Positions 6,811 to 13,490 of a stretch of DNA of 32,902 nucleotides are shown here, one piece after another. This stretch comes from Sphaerotilus sulfidivorans (GTDB taxonomy: Bacteria; Pseudomonadota; Gammaproteobacteria; Burkholderiales; Burkholderiaceae_C). The DNA lies in NCBI RefSeq assembly GCF_013426975.1, contig NZ_JACCPY010000039.1, positions 1-32,902 of the forward strand. Reading direction: 5' to 3'. Position 1 is the first letter of the stretch. Every line of letters begins with the position of its first letter. The position numbers and the translations under genes were made by a program. The notes under the pieces were generated by a model. That model was given only the letters and a program-made list of their open reading frames with translations. It was not told where the DNA came from and did no database searches.

Positions 6811-7413
6811 TCATGAGCTCAGTTCGCTGTCTGTGCCTCGGCTCAGCCCCTGGCCGCGCAGCGCCGAGGTGAGTTCCAGCAGCCGACCGACCCGCGAGCC
6901 CATGCGCATCAGCTGCGACAGCGTGCGCGGGTCCAGATGCTGCACATCGTCGAACCAGGTGCTGAGCATGTCGATCAGCTCATGCATGCCACGCATGCGT
7001 TCCTGGGCATGGCGGTCGGCCTCGCAGGTCGGCACCTCCAGCAGCGCGTTGCGCAGCATGGTCAGCGTCGGCTCGACCTCGCGGCGGCGCCGCTCCTCGG
7101 CCAGACGCCGGAAGATCTCCCAGGTGTCGGCCGGGGCCTCGAAGTAGTCGCGCCGGTCGCCGGGCTGATGGCGCATCTGCACCAGACGCCAGGACTGCAG
7201 CTCCTTCAGGCTCATGCTGACATTGGAGCGGCTGATCTGCAGCGCGTCGGTGATCTCGTCGGCGTTGAGCGGTCGCTGCGAGACGTAGATCAGCGCGTAG
7301 ATCTGGCCGACCGTGCGGTTGATGCCCCAGCGGCTGCCCATCTCGCCGAAGTGGGCGACGAAGCTGCGCACCAGCGGGCTCATCAGGTCGGAAGGCTCAG
7401 AAGGGGCGGGCAT
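6811..7413 (-). CDS. GbsR/MarR-family transcriptional regulator
   Basis: A 200-residue protein. A winged helix-turn-helix spans about residues 35-93 (INRTVGQIYALIY, LNADEITDALQISRSNVSMS, then the wing QPGDRRDYFEA). A helical C-terminal half (WEIFRRLAEERRRRE) probably dimerises. This is the GbsR-like branch of the MarR superfamily, whose best-studied members control glycine-betaine uptake and synthesis genes; the target here is unknown. A weak ribosome site AAAGGCAG precedes the ATG at 7413. The gene is divergent from a Crp/Fnr-type gene, and the 114-bp gap between them holds a perfect 16-bp palindrome that could be its operator. It is not PhaR: the PHA-accumulation-regulator domain is absent. 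Confidence 0.85.
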   Translation of the reverse strand: MPAPSEPSDLMSPLVRSFVAHFGEMGSRWGINRTVGQIYALIYVSQRPLNADEITDALQISRSNVSMSLKELQSWRLVQMRHQPGDRRDYFEAPADTWEIFRRLAEERRRREVEPTLTMLRNALLEVPTCEADRHAQERMRGMHELIDMLSTWFDDVQHLDPRTLSQLMRMGSRVGRLLELTSALRGQGLSRGTDSELSS

Positions 7414-7430
7414 GACACGAACTGCCTTTG

Positions 7431-7441
7431 AAGGAGGTGAT
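7431..7441 (-). promoter_or_regulatory. Anti-Shine-Dalgarno mimic in the GbsR-like gene leader
   Basis: On the minus strand the leader contains ATCACCTCCTT, identical to the core of the 16S rRNA 3' end. Read on the plus strand it is a perfect Shine-Dalgarno sequence, but no start codon lies at a usable distance. The adjoining AAGG of the regulator's own ribosome site can pair with CCTT of this element. Confidence 0.35.
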
Positions 7442-7464
7442 GTTCGTCAATTGTGTACTTGAAT

Positions 7465-7480
7465 TTCAGAAATTTCTGAA
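7465..7480. promoter_or_regulatory. Perfect 16-bp palindrome TTCAGAAATTTCTGAA
   Basis: This AT-rich perfect palindrome stands out in GC-rich DNA and lies midway between the divergent GbsR-like and Crp/Fnr-like genes, 52 bp and 48 bp from their starts. Size and symmetry fit a dimeric winged-helix regulator such as either neighbour. It does not match the FNR or CRP consensus. Confidence 0.6.
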
Positions 7481-7527
7481 CACCAAGAAGATAGAATCCA
7501 CCACCTAGGGTATTCCGCTAGTCTACG

Positions 7528-8238
7528 ATGAACCTGATCGACGCTCTGGATCTGGCCCCCGCCTCGTCGGCGGTCGAGGGTGTGCTGCGCGAGACGAACT
7601 CGCCCGCGCATGAGCGCCATGCCCGTGGCGCGCTGATCTTTCGGCCCGGCCGCTTTGTCACTCCCTTCCTGATCGTCGATGGCGCGATCCGGCTCGACCA
7701 TCCCACCGCGGACGACAGCACGGTGCTGCTCGCGCTGCCCGGCGATCTGCTCGGTCTCGAGCAGCTGCATGGCCGGCCGCAGTCGACCTTCGGTCGGGCG
7801 ATCGTCGACACCATCATCGCGCCGCTGGGTCCGATGCCGGACGCGGCCTGGCGCGAGCTGCTGGTCAACCGGCTGATCGTGCGCCAGGAGCATGCGGCGC
7901 AGCTCGGCCGGCTGCGCTTCGGTCCGGCGCCGGAGCGCATTCGCGCGCTGCTGCTGCTGCTGGCCGGCCGGGCGACCTATGGTCCGCTGCGCTCGACCCA
8001 GCAGCCCACCGGGGCCGAGGATGACCACATGAGCTGCGAGCTGCCGCGCCTGTCCGACATGGCTGCGCTCACCGACATCGCGCCCGAGACCGTCTCCCGG
8101 GTGATCTCGAGCATGCGCCGCACCGGCCTGATCGCCCGCGAGGCGGGCCGTCGGGTGCGCCTGAGCACCCAGCTGGTCTATGTGGCCGGCGAGATGCCGC
8201 GCGGCATGACCCGCAGTCGCACCCGCGAAGAGATCTGA
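7528..8238 (+). CDS. Crp/Fnr-family transcriptional regulator
   Basis: A 236-residue protein with an N-terminal cyclic-nucleotide-binding-like beta-barrel (about residues 20-110, including PGDLLGLE at 71-78) and a C-terminal helix-turn-helix (LSDMAALTDIAPETVSRVIS, residues 175-194). The N-terminus lacks the cysteine cluster of oxygen-sensing Fnr proteins; the only cysteine I see is Cys170. It therefore does not bind a 4Fe-4S cluster in the Fnr manner, and its ligand is unknown. It starts 114 bp from the divergent GbsR-like gene. The context between two phasins suggests, but does not prove, a link to carbon storage or redox state. Confidence 0.85.
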   Translation: MNLIDALDLAPASSAVEGVLRETNSPAHERHARGALIFRPGRFVTPFLIVDGAIRLDHPTADDSTVLLALPGDLLGLEQLHGRPQSTFGRAIVDTIIAPLGPMPDAAWRELLVNRLIVRQEHAAQLGRLRFGPAPERIRALLLLLAGRATYGPLRSTQQPTGAEDDHMSCELPRLSDMAALTDIAPETVSRVISSMRRTGLIAREAGRRVRLSTQLVYVAGEMPRGMTRSRTREEI

Positions 8239-8256
8239 AACGGGCAAAAAACGGGC

Positions 8257-8288
8257 AAAAAAAACCGGTGGAAGCGAACCTCCACCGG
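8257..8288 (-). terminator. Intrinsic terminator of the second phasin gene
   Basis: An 8-bp perfect stem (CCGGTGGA at 8265-8272, TCCACCGG at 8281-8288) with an 8-base loop is followed on the minus strand by eight Ts (8264-8257). It is a textbook intrinsic terminator for minus-strand transcription, 118 bases after the phasin stop codon. Confidence 0.92.
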
Positions 8289-8295
8289 GGAACAA

Positions 8296-8346
8296 GGTAC
8301 CGGTCAGCCAACCTGGAAACAGGAAGCCGGGGTACCGAGGAGACAA
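8296..8346 (-). repeat. Phasin 3'UTR element, copy 2
   Basis: On the minus strand TTGTCTCCTCGGTACC (8346-8331) is identical to copy 1 at 6073-6058. A second GGTACC follows at 8301-8296. The two GGTACC sites can close a stem whose interior holds a small hairpin (CCTG-TTTC-CAGG). The terminator follows at once. Confidence 0.7.
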
Positions 8347-8353
8347 CCAGTCA

Positions 8354-8374
8354 CATGCTCCGGAGAGGAGCATG
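8354..8374 (-). ncRNA. Stem-loop in the second phasin 3'UTR, part of a candidate sRNA
   Basis: CATGCTCC (8354-8361) and GGAGCATG (8367-8374) form a perfect 8-bp stem with a 5-base loop. With the single-stranded TTGTCTCCTC stretch and the terminator downstream, it gives the layout of many 3'UTR-derived regulatory RNAs: stem-loop, open CU-rich seed, terminator. Function is inference. Confidence 0.4.
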
Positions 8375-8405
8375 CCCAGGACAGATGCGCCCGGTTGGAA
8401 AAAGT

Positions 8406-8909
8406 TCAAGGCCCGACCGCCTCGGACCGGGCCGGGGTCTTCGGCGGGGCAGGGGGCTGAACGATTGCATCGACCTGCGCGCCGGTGCGGTCGACCGCCT
8501 GACGCGCAGCCTGCTGCACCCGCTCCATCGCCGCGTTGGCCGCGCTGACGGCGGTGCGGACCATCTCGGTCGAGTCGCTGGCCTCGGGCGTGTTCTTCAC
8601 CGCGGTGTCGACCATGACCAGGATGGTCTGCTGCGCCGCGGCCAGCTGCGCATGGACCAGCCGCTGCACTTCCTTCTGGGTGCCGAGCGCGATCTCGCAG
8701 AGCTCGCGGCTGTAGGCCCCCGCCGTCTCGGCCATCGCGGGCATGCGGCCGGCTGTGTTCGGGGACAGGCTGTCGCCGATCGTGCCGCGCATGGTGCGCA
8801 GATTGAGCTCGACCAGCTTCTCGATGCCTTCGAAGCTCTTGCGGGTCAGCTCGACCAGGGCGTCGAGACCGGCCTTGTTGGCGGCGGCCAGCTGTTCGGG
8901 GGTCAACAT
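8406..8909 (-). CDS. Second phasin family protein
   Basis: A 167-residue phasin_2 protein beginning MLTPEQLAAANKAGLDALVE and carrying the signature GIEKLVELNLRTMRGTIGDS. It is clearly paralogous to the product of 6083-6601 over the first ~50 residues and more divergent after that, with a Pro/Ala-rich tail (PPAPPKTPARSEAVGP). The ATG at 8909 is chosen because it gives the family N-terminus and has CGGAG nine bases upstream. The frame is open for 23 more codons, but these would be translated across the operator. The gene has its own promoter, a PhaR-like operator and a terminator. Its expected role is at the PHA granule surface. Confidence 0.9.
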   Translation of the reverse strand: MLTPEQLAAANKAGLDALVELTRKSFEGIEKLVELNLRTMRGTIGDSLSPNTAGRMPAMAETAGAYSRELCEIALGTQKEVQRLVHAQLAAAQQTILVMVDTAVKNTPEASDSTEMVRTAVSAANAAMERVQQAARQAVDRTGAQVDAIVQPPAPPKTPARSEAVGP

Positions 8910-8962
8910 GGCGAGGCACTCCGGCTGAGGATGTTCATGCAGGGCACGACGGGGCGGCGCCA

Positions 8963-8977
8963 TGCTGCCGTGCAGCA
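8963..8977. promoter_or_regulatory. PhaR-like operator O3 at the second phasin promoter
   Basis: TGCTGCCGTGCAGCA differs from O1 by one base. On the minus strand the 19-mer TTGCTGCACGGCAGCATGG (8978-8960) matches TTGCTGCAGTGCAGCATGG at 6708-6726 at 17 of 19 positions. It lies at about +13 to +27 of the predicted transcript. Confidence 0.65.
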
Positions 8978-8996
8978 AACCGCCGGAATGCGGCGC

Positions 8997-9025
8997 ACTG
9001 TAGGCCCGGAGTGACCGGCTGGCAA
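8997..9025 (-). promoter_or_regulatory. Sigma70 promoter of the second phasin gene
   Basis: On the minus strand TTGCCA (-35, 9025-9020), a 17-bp spacer and TACAGT (-10, 9002-8997). Transcription should start near 8990 with a leader of about 80 bases that contains operator O3. Confidence 0.65.
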
Positions 9026-9100
9026 GTCGGGTCGCCGCTCTGGCTGACCTGCATCAGCCTTCAGGAGGCGATCATTCGTGACAGAGCTGACAATTCCTGC

Positions 9101-10036
9101 ATGCAAGCCTTCTATGCCGATCATTTCGTGCTGCCTCTGCCCGCCGGACACCGCTTCCCGATGGAGAAGTACCGCATGCTGCGCGACCGCATCGCCGCCG
9201 AGCTGCCGCAGGTGCGGCTGGCCGAGGCGCTGCCCGCCAGCCGCGGCGAGCTGGCCCTGGCGCATGCGCCGGCCTACATCGACGGCGTCTTTCACGGCAC
9301 GCTGACGGCGGCCGCGCAGCGCGAGATCGGATTTCCCTGGACGCCGATGATGGCCGAGCGCGCCCGGCGCTCGGTCGGCGCGACCATCCAGGCGGCCCGC
9401 GCGGCCTTCACCGAGGGCGTCGCCGCCAACCTCGCCGGCGGCACGCACCATGCCAGCGCGGACGCCGGCGGCGGCTACTGCGTCTTCAACGATCTGGCGG
9501 TGACCGCGCGGCTGATGCAGGCCGAGTGGCTGCGCCTGCATCCGCGCCAGCCGCTGCGGGTGGCGGTGGTCGACCTGGACGTGCACCAGGGCAACGGCAC
9601 CGCCGCGATCTTCAGGGGCGACGCCAGCGTCTGGACGCTGTCGATGCACGGCGAGAAGAACTATCCCTTCCGCAAGGTGCCCTCCTGCCTCGACATCGAC
9701 CTGCCCGACGGCTGCACCGACATGCCCTACCTGGAGGCGCTCGACCGTGCGCTGGACGCGATGTGGCAGGCGCACGGCGACACGCCGCCGGGCCTGGTGC
9801 TCTACCAGGCCGGCGCCGACCCGTTCGAGGGCGACCGGCTCGGGCGGCTGAAGATCAGCGCCGCCGGCCTGGCCGAGCGCGACCGCCGCGTCTTCGCGGC
9901 CTGCCGCGAGCGCGGCATTCCGGTGGTGCTGACGATGGGCGGCGGCTACGGCCATGTGATCGCCGAGACGGTCGAGGTGCAGATGGGCACCTTCCGCGCC
10001 GCGCTCCAGGCCTGGGAGGCCTGGCGGCCCGTCTGA
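9101..10036 (+). CDS. Histone deacetylase-like (HDAC/acetylpolyamine amidohydrolase superfamily) protein
   Basis: A 311-residue zinc-dependent deacetylase. Catalytic HH is at 116-117 (GGTHHA), the zinc ligands are Asp160 and His162 (DLDVHQGNGT) and Asp240 (AGADPF), and the active-site Tyr283 lies in GGGYG. Bacterial relatives deacetylate acetylpolyamines, acetoin-pathway proteins or acetyl-lysines; which applies here cannot be told. The first ATG giving the family N-terminus (MQAFYADHFVLPLP) is at 9101. Oddly, the good Shine-Dalgarno CAGGAGG at 9062-9068 is 32 bases upstream of it, and the only codons at proper spacing in this frame are ATC and ATT. The gene is divergent from the second phasin. 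Confidence 0.9.
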   Translation: MQAFYADHFVLPLPAGHRFPMEKYRMLRDRIAAELPQVRLAEALPASRGELALAHAPAYIDGVFHGTLTAAAQREIGFPWTPMMAERARRSVGATIQAARAAFTEGVAANLAGGTHHASADAGGGYCVFNDLAVTARLMQAEWLRLHPRQPLRVAVVDLDVHQGNGTAAIFRGDASVWTLSMHGEKNYPFRKVPSCLDIDLPDGCTDMPYLEALDRALDAMWQAHGDTPPGLVLYQAGADPFEGDRLGRLKISAAGLAERDRRVFAACRERGIPVVLTMGGGYGHVIAETVEVQMGTFRAALQAWEAWRPV

Positions 10037-10179
10037 TCCGGGGCCGATCTGAGCCTTCCTCGAAACGGACATCGACCATCATCGACCATTCCTGCAAACC
10101 CCAGTTGCCCTGGATGCTGCGGTGCGTCAATGATGCGTCCTGAGGTTTCCTCAATGAATCCAGGAAAGGACCGTTCCCG

Positions 10180-10878
10180 ATGCTCACCGACGATGAACGC
10201 CGCGCCGCGGTCGACCAGGCCATCACCTCGCGCCGCTCGATCCGCGCCTTCCTGCCCGAGCCGGTGCCGCGCGAGACGATCGAGGCCATCCTGCAGGTGG
10301 CCGCGCGGGCCCCGTCGGGCACCAACACCCAGCCGTGGAAGGTGCATGTGCTGACCGGCGCGGCGCGCCAGCGCCTGTGCGAGCGGCTGCTGGCCGCGCA
10401 TGACGACCCGCAGGCCAGCGGCCCGCACACCGAGGAATACGCCTACTACCCCTCGCAGTGGGTCTCACCCTACATCGACCGCCGCCGCAAGGTCGGCTGG
10501 GATCTCTACGGTCTGCTGGACATCGCCAAGACCGACAAGGCGCGCATGCACGCGCAGCACGGCCGCAACTATGTCTTCTTCGACGCGCCGGTCGGCCTGA
10601 TCTTCACCATCGACCGGGTGATGGCGCAGGGCTCCTGGCTCGACTACGGCATGTTCCTCGAGAACATCATGATCGCCGCGCGCGGGCGCGGCCTCGACAC
10701 CTGCGCGCAGGCCGCCTTCACGCCCTATCACCGCCTGATCGCCGAGGAACTCGGCCTGGGTGCGGGTGAAATGGTGGTCTGCGGCATGGCGCTGGGCCGG
10801 GCCGATCCGGACGCGATCGAGAACCGCCTGGTGACTGAACGCGCGCCGGTGGCCGAATTCACGCGCTTCCACGACTGA
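10180..10878 (+). CDS. Nitroreductase family protein
   Basis: A 232-residue FMN-dependent oxidoreductase. The FMN-contacting RRSIRAF is at residues 18-24, the conserved PSGTNTQPW at 45-53, and a C-terminal GMALGRAD segment typical of the family. Nitroreductases reduce nitroaromatics, quinones or flavins with NAD(P)H; the natural substrate is unknown. The ribosome site AGGAAAGG precedes the ATG at 10180. A 143-bp gap to the deacetylase holds a 10-bp tandem repeat (ATCGACCATC, 10071-10090) and a small hairpin (10141-10153), so the gene may have its own promoter. Confidence 0.9.
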   Translation: MLTDDERRAAVDQAITSRRSIRAFLPEPVPRETIEAILQVAARAPSGTNTQPWKVHVLTGAARQRLCERLLAAHDDPQASGPHTEEYAYYPSQWVSPYIDRRRKVGWDLYGLLDIAKTDKARMHAQHGRNYVFFDAPVGLIFTIDRVMAQGSWLDYGMFLENIMIAARGRGLDTCAQAAFTPYHRLIAEELGLGAGEMVVCGMALGRADPDAIENRLVTERAPVAEFTRFHD

Positions 10879-10997
10879 ATTTCCGCGCTGAAGCGCTGCA
10901 GCACGTCAACAACACGTACGGGACGGAGCCGATCGGCGCCGACGGATCCAGCCGCTACCATCGCGCGCCATTGCCGATCGGAACCGGAATCCCTGCC

Positions 10998-12428
10998 ATG
11001 CGTCTCCTGTCCTTCCTGCGCGGTGCGCTGCCGCGCACACTGCTTCTGCTGGCTGCGCTGTCGCTGCCGACCCTCTCCCATGCGGCCGAGATCGACGGCG
11101 CCGCGCTCTCGGCCGCCTGGGCGGTGCCCTTCGCCGGGCTGCTGCTGTCGATCGCGCTGTGTCCGCTGATCGTGCCCTCGGTCTGGCATCACCACTACGG
11201 CAAGATCGCCGCGGGCTGGGCGCTGGCCTTCCTGCTGCCTTTTGCGGCGGTCTTCGGCGCCGGCATGGCCGGCGTGACGCTGGTGCATGCGCTGGTGGCC
11301 GAGTACATCCCCTTCATCATCCTGCTGACCGCGCTCTACACCGTGGCCGGCGGCATCCACATCCGGGGCAACTTCCATGGCAGCCCCGGCTTCAATGCGC
11401 TGCTGATGGTGATCGGCGCGGTGCTGGCGAGCTTCATGGGCACCACCGGCGCCTCGATGCTGATGATCCGTCCGCTGATCCGGGCCAACGACAACCGCCG
11501 TCACAACGCGCATGTCTTCGTCTTCTTCATCTTCATCGTCAGCAATGCCGGCGGCTCGCTGACGCCGCTGGGCGATCCACCGCTCTTCCTGGGCTTCCTG
11601 AAGGGCGTGGACTTCTTCTGGACCGCACAGCACATCTTCCCGGAAACGCTGTTCCTGGTCGGCGCGCTGCTGGCGATCTTCCTGGCGATCGACACGGTGA
11701 TCTACCGCCGCGAAGGCGTGACCCGCGCCGATCCGACGCCGGATGATCCGCGCTTCGGCCTCGAAGGCGGCATCAACCTGGCGCTGCTGGGCGCGGTGGT
11801 CGCGCTGGTGCTGATGAGCGGCCTGTGGAAGCCGGGCACCGGGCTGGAGGTGGCGGGCGCCCGACTGGGTCTCGAGCAGATCGTGCGCGACCTCGGTCTG
11901 GTGGTGGTGACGGTGCTGTCGCTGAAGCTCACCACCCAGGCGGTGCGCGAGGCCAACCAGTTCAACTGGGCGCCGATGGAGGAGGTCGCCAAGCTCTTTG
12001 CCGGCATCTTCCTGACGATCGCGCCGGTGCTGGCGATGCTCAAGGCCGGCGAGCAAGGCGCGTTCGCGGAAGTCGTGCGCGCGGTCACCGGGCCGGACGG
12101 CCAGCCGCTGCCGCTGATGTACTTCTGGGCCTCGGGCCTGCTGTCGTCCTTCCTGGACAACGCGCCGACCTATCTGGTCTTCTTCAACCTGGCCGGCGGC
12201 GATCCGCAGGTGATGATGACCACGCTGGCGCCGGTGCTGGCGGCCATCTCGGCCGGGTCGGTCTTCATGGGCGCCAACAGCTACATCGGCAACGCGCCCA
12301 ACCTGATGGTGAAGGCGATCGCGGAAGATCGCGGCGTGAAGATGCCCAGCTTCTTCGGCTACATGGTCTGGAGCGTGGGCATTCTGGTGCCTCTGTTCGT
12401 GCTGATGTCCTTCATCTGGTTCCGCTGA
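10998..12428 (+). CDS. Sodium:proton antiporter, NhaD/ArsB-type ion transporter
   Basis: A 476-residue inner-membrane protein with roughly 11-12 helices. It begins with a signal-like hydrophobic segment ending in SHAAEIDG and contains the helical hairpin signature FIVSNAGGSLTPLGDPP of the ion-transporter superfamily (NhaD, ArsB, CitM). The closing part SYIGNAPNLMVKAIAE is also typical. Related proteins exchange Na+ for H+. The ATG at 10998 is preferred over an upstream GTG-type start because the signal-like helix follows directly. The substrate ion is assigned by family only. Confidence 0.83.
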   Translation: MRLLSFLRGALPRTLLLLAALSLPTLSHAAEIDGAALSAAWAVPFAGLLLSIALCPLIVPSVWHHHYGKIAAGWALAFLLPFAAVFGAGMAGVTLVHALVAEYIPFIILLTALYTVAGGIHIRGNFHGSPGFNALLMVIGAVLASFMGTTGASMLMIRPLIRANDNRRHNAHVFVFFIFIVSNAGGSLTPLGDPPLFLGFLKGVDFFWTAQHIFPETLFLVGALLAIFLAIDTVIYRREGVTRADPTPDDPRFGLEGGINLALLGAVVALVLMSGLWKPGTGLEVAGARLGLEQIVRDLGLVVVTVLSLKLTTQAVREANQFNWAPMEEVAKLFAGIFLTIAPVLAMLKAGEQGAFAEVVRAVTGPDGQPLPLMYFWASGLLSSFLDNAPTYLVFFNLAGGDPQVMMTTLAPVLAAISAGSVFMGANSYIGNAPNLMVKAIAEDRGVKMPSFFGYMVWSVGILVPLFVLMSFIWFR

Positions 12429-12430
12429 GC

Positions 12431-12459
12431 GCATCACGTCGCATCACGCCCGCATCACG
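12431..12459. repeat. Three GCATCACG direct repeats at helical spacing
   Basis: GCATCACG occurs at 12431, 12441 and 12452, that is at 10- and 11-bp steps, in the 65-bp gap between the antiporter and the dehydrogenase. A second pair of direct repeats, CGTCCACGCC at 12470 and 12484, runs up to the next start codon. The layout resembles a multi-subunit operator, but simple slippage duplication is possible. Confidence 0.45.
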
Positions 12460-12493
12460 CGGAGCCCGTCGTCCACGCCGCACCGTCCACGCC

Positions 12494-13480
12494 ATGAAGC
12501 AACGCCCAGCCCTGCTGATCACCCGCCGCATCTTTCCCGAGGTCGTCGCGCGCCTGCGCGAGCATTTCGAGGTGCAGACCAACGAGGCCGACGCCGTCTG
12601 GAGCCGCGACGAGCTGATCGCGCGGCTGCAGGGCAAGGCGGGCGTCTTCGTCACCACGTCCGAGCCGATCGACGCCGGGCTGCTGGCGGCCTGCCCGGAG
12701 CTGCGCGCGGTCTGCTCGATGGCGGTGGGCTACAACAACATCGATGTGGCCGCCTGCCGGGCGCGCGGCGTGATGGTGACCCACGCGCCCGACGTGCTGA
12801 CCGAGACCACCGCCGACTTCGGCTTCGCGCTGCTGCTGGCGGCCGCGCGCCGCGTCGGCGAGGCCGAGCGGCTGCTGCGCCGCGGCGAGTGGACGAAATG
12901 GTCGGTAGACTTCATGGCCGGCGCCGACGTGCATGGCGCGACGCTGGGCATTCTCGGCATGGGCCGCATCGGCCAGGCCATCGCCCGACGCGGTGCGCTG
13001 GGCTTCGGCATGAAGGTGATCTACCACAACCGCTCGCGCCTGCCGCAGGACACCGAGGCCGCGCTGGGCGGGGCCGAGCGGGTCGAGCTGGACGCGCTGC
13101 TCGAGCGCAGCGACCATCTGATGATCGTCGTGCCCTACGGCCCGGCGACCCACCATGTGATCGGCGCGGCCCAGCTGGCGCGCATGAGGCGCGGCGCGGT
13201 GCTGGTCAACATCGCGCGCGGCGGCGTGGTGGACGATGCCGCGCTGGCGATGGCACTGCGCTCGGGCCACATCGGCGCAGCGGGCCTGGATGTCTTCGAG
13301 GGTGAGCCGGCGGTGCATCCGGCGCTGCTGGACCTGCCCAACACCGTGCTCACGCCCCACATCGCCAGTGCCAGCGAGCCCACCCGCCGCGCGATGGCCA
13401 ACCTGGCCGCCGACAACCTGATCGGCCTGCTGGCGACCGGGCAGGGCGCGAAGACGCCGGTGCCTGAAATGCGCGGCTGA
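12494..13480 (+). CDS. D-isomer-specific 2-hydroxyacid dehydrogenase (glyoxylate/hydroxypyruvate reductase type)
   Basis: A 328-residue NAD(P)-dependent dehydrogenase. The Rossmann motif GMGRIG is at 155-160, and the catalytic triad is Arg242 (NIARGGVVDD), Glu271 (FEGEP) and His289 (TPHIASAS). The sequence is closest in style to the GhrB/TkrA group that reduces glyoxylate, hydroxypyruvate or 2-ketogluconate. The exact substrate is not settled by sequence. The ATG at 12494 fits the family N-terminus (MKQRPALLITRRIFPEV). It lies 65 bp after the antiporter and ends 10 bp before the convergent opgH stop. Confidence 0.9.
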   Translation: MKQRPALLITRRIFPEVVARLREHFEVQTNEADAVWSRDELIARLQGKAGVFVTTSEPIDAGLLAACPELRAVCSMAVGYNNIDVAACRARGVMVTHAPDVLTETTADFGFALLLAAARRVGEAERLLRRGEWTKWSVDFMAGADVHGATLGILGMGRIGQAIARRGALGFGMKVIYHNRSRLPQDTEAALGGAERVELDALLERSDHLMIVVPYGPATHHVIGAAQLARMRRGAVLVNIARGGVVDDAALAMALRSGHIGAAGLDVFEGEPAVHPALLDLPNTVLTPHIASASEPTRRAMANLAADNLIGLLATGQGAKTPVPEMRG

Positions 13481-13490
13481 CGCGGCGGGC

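Noticed and set aside
10112-10130. A fourth PhaR-like operator upstream of the nitroreductase (GATGCTGCGGTGCGTC)
   Set aside because: The right arm is degraded and symmetry is poor compared with the three phasin sites.
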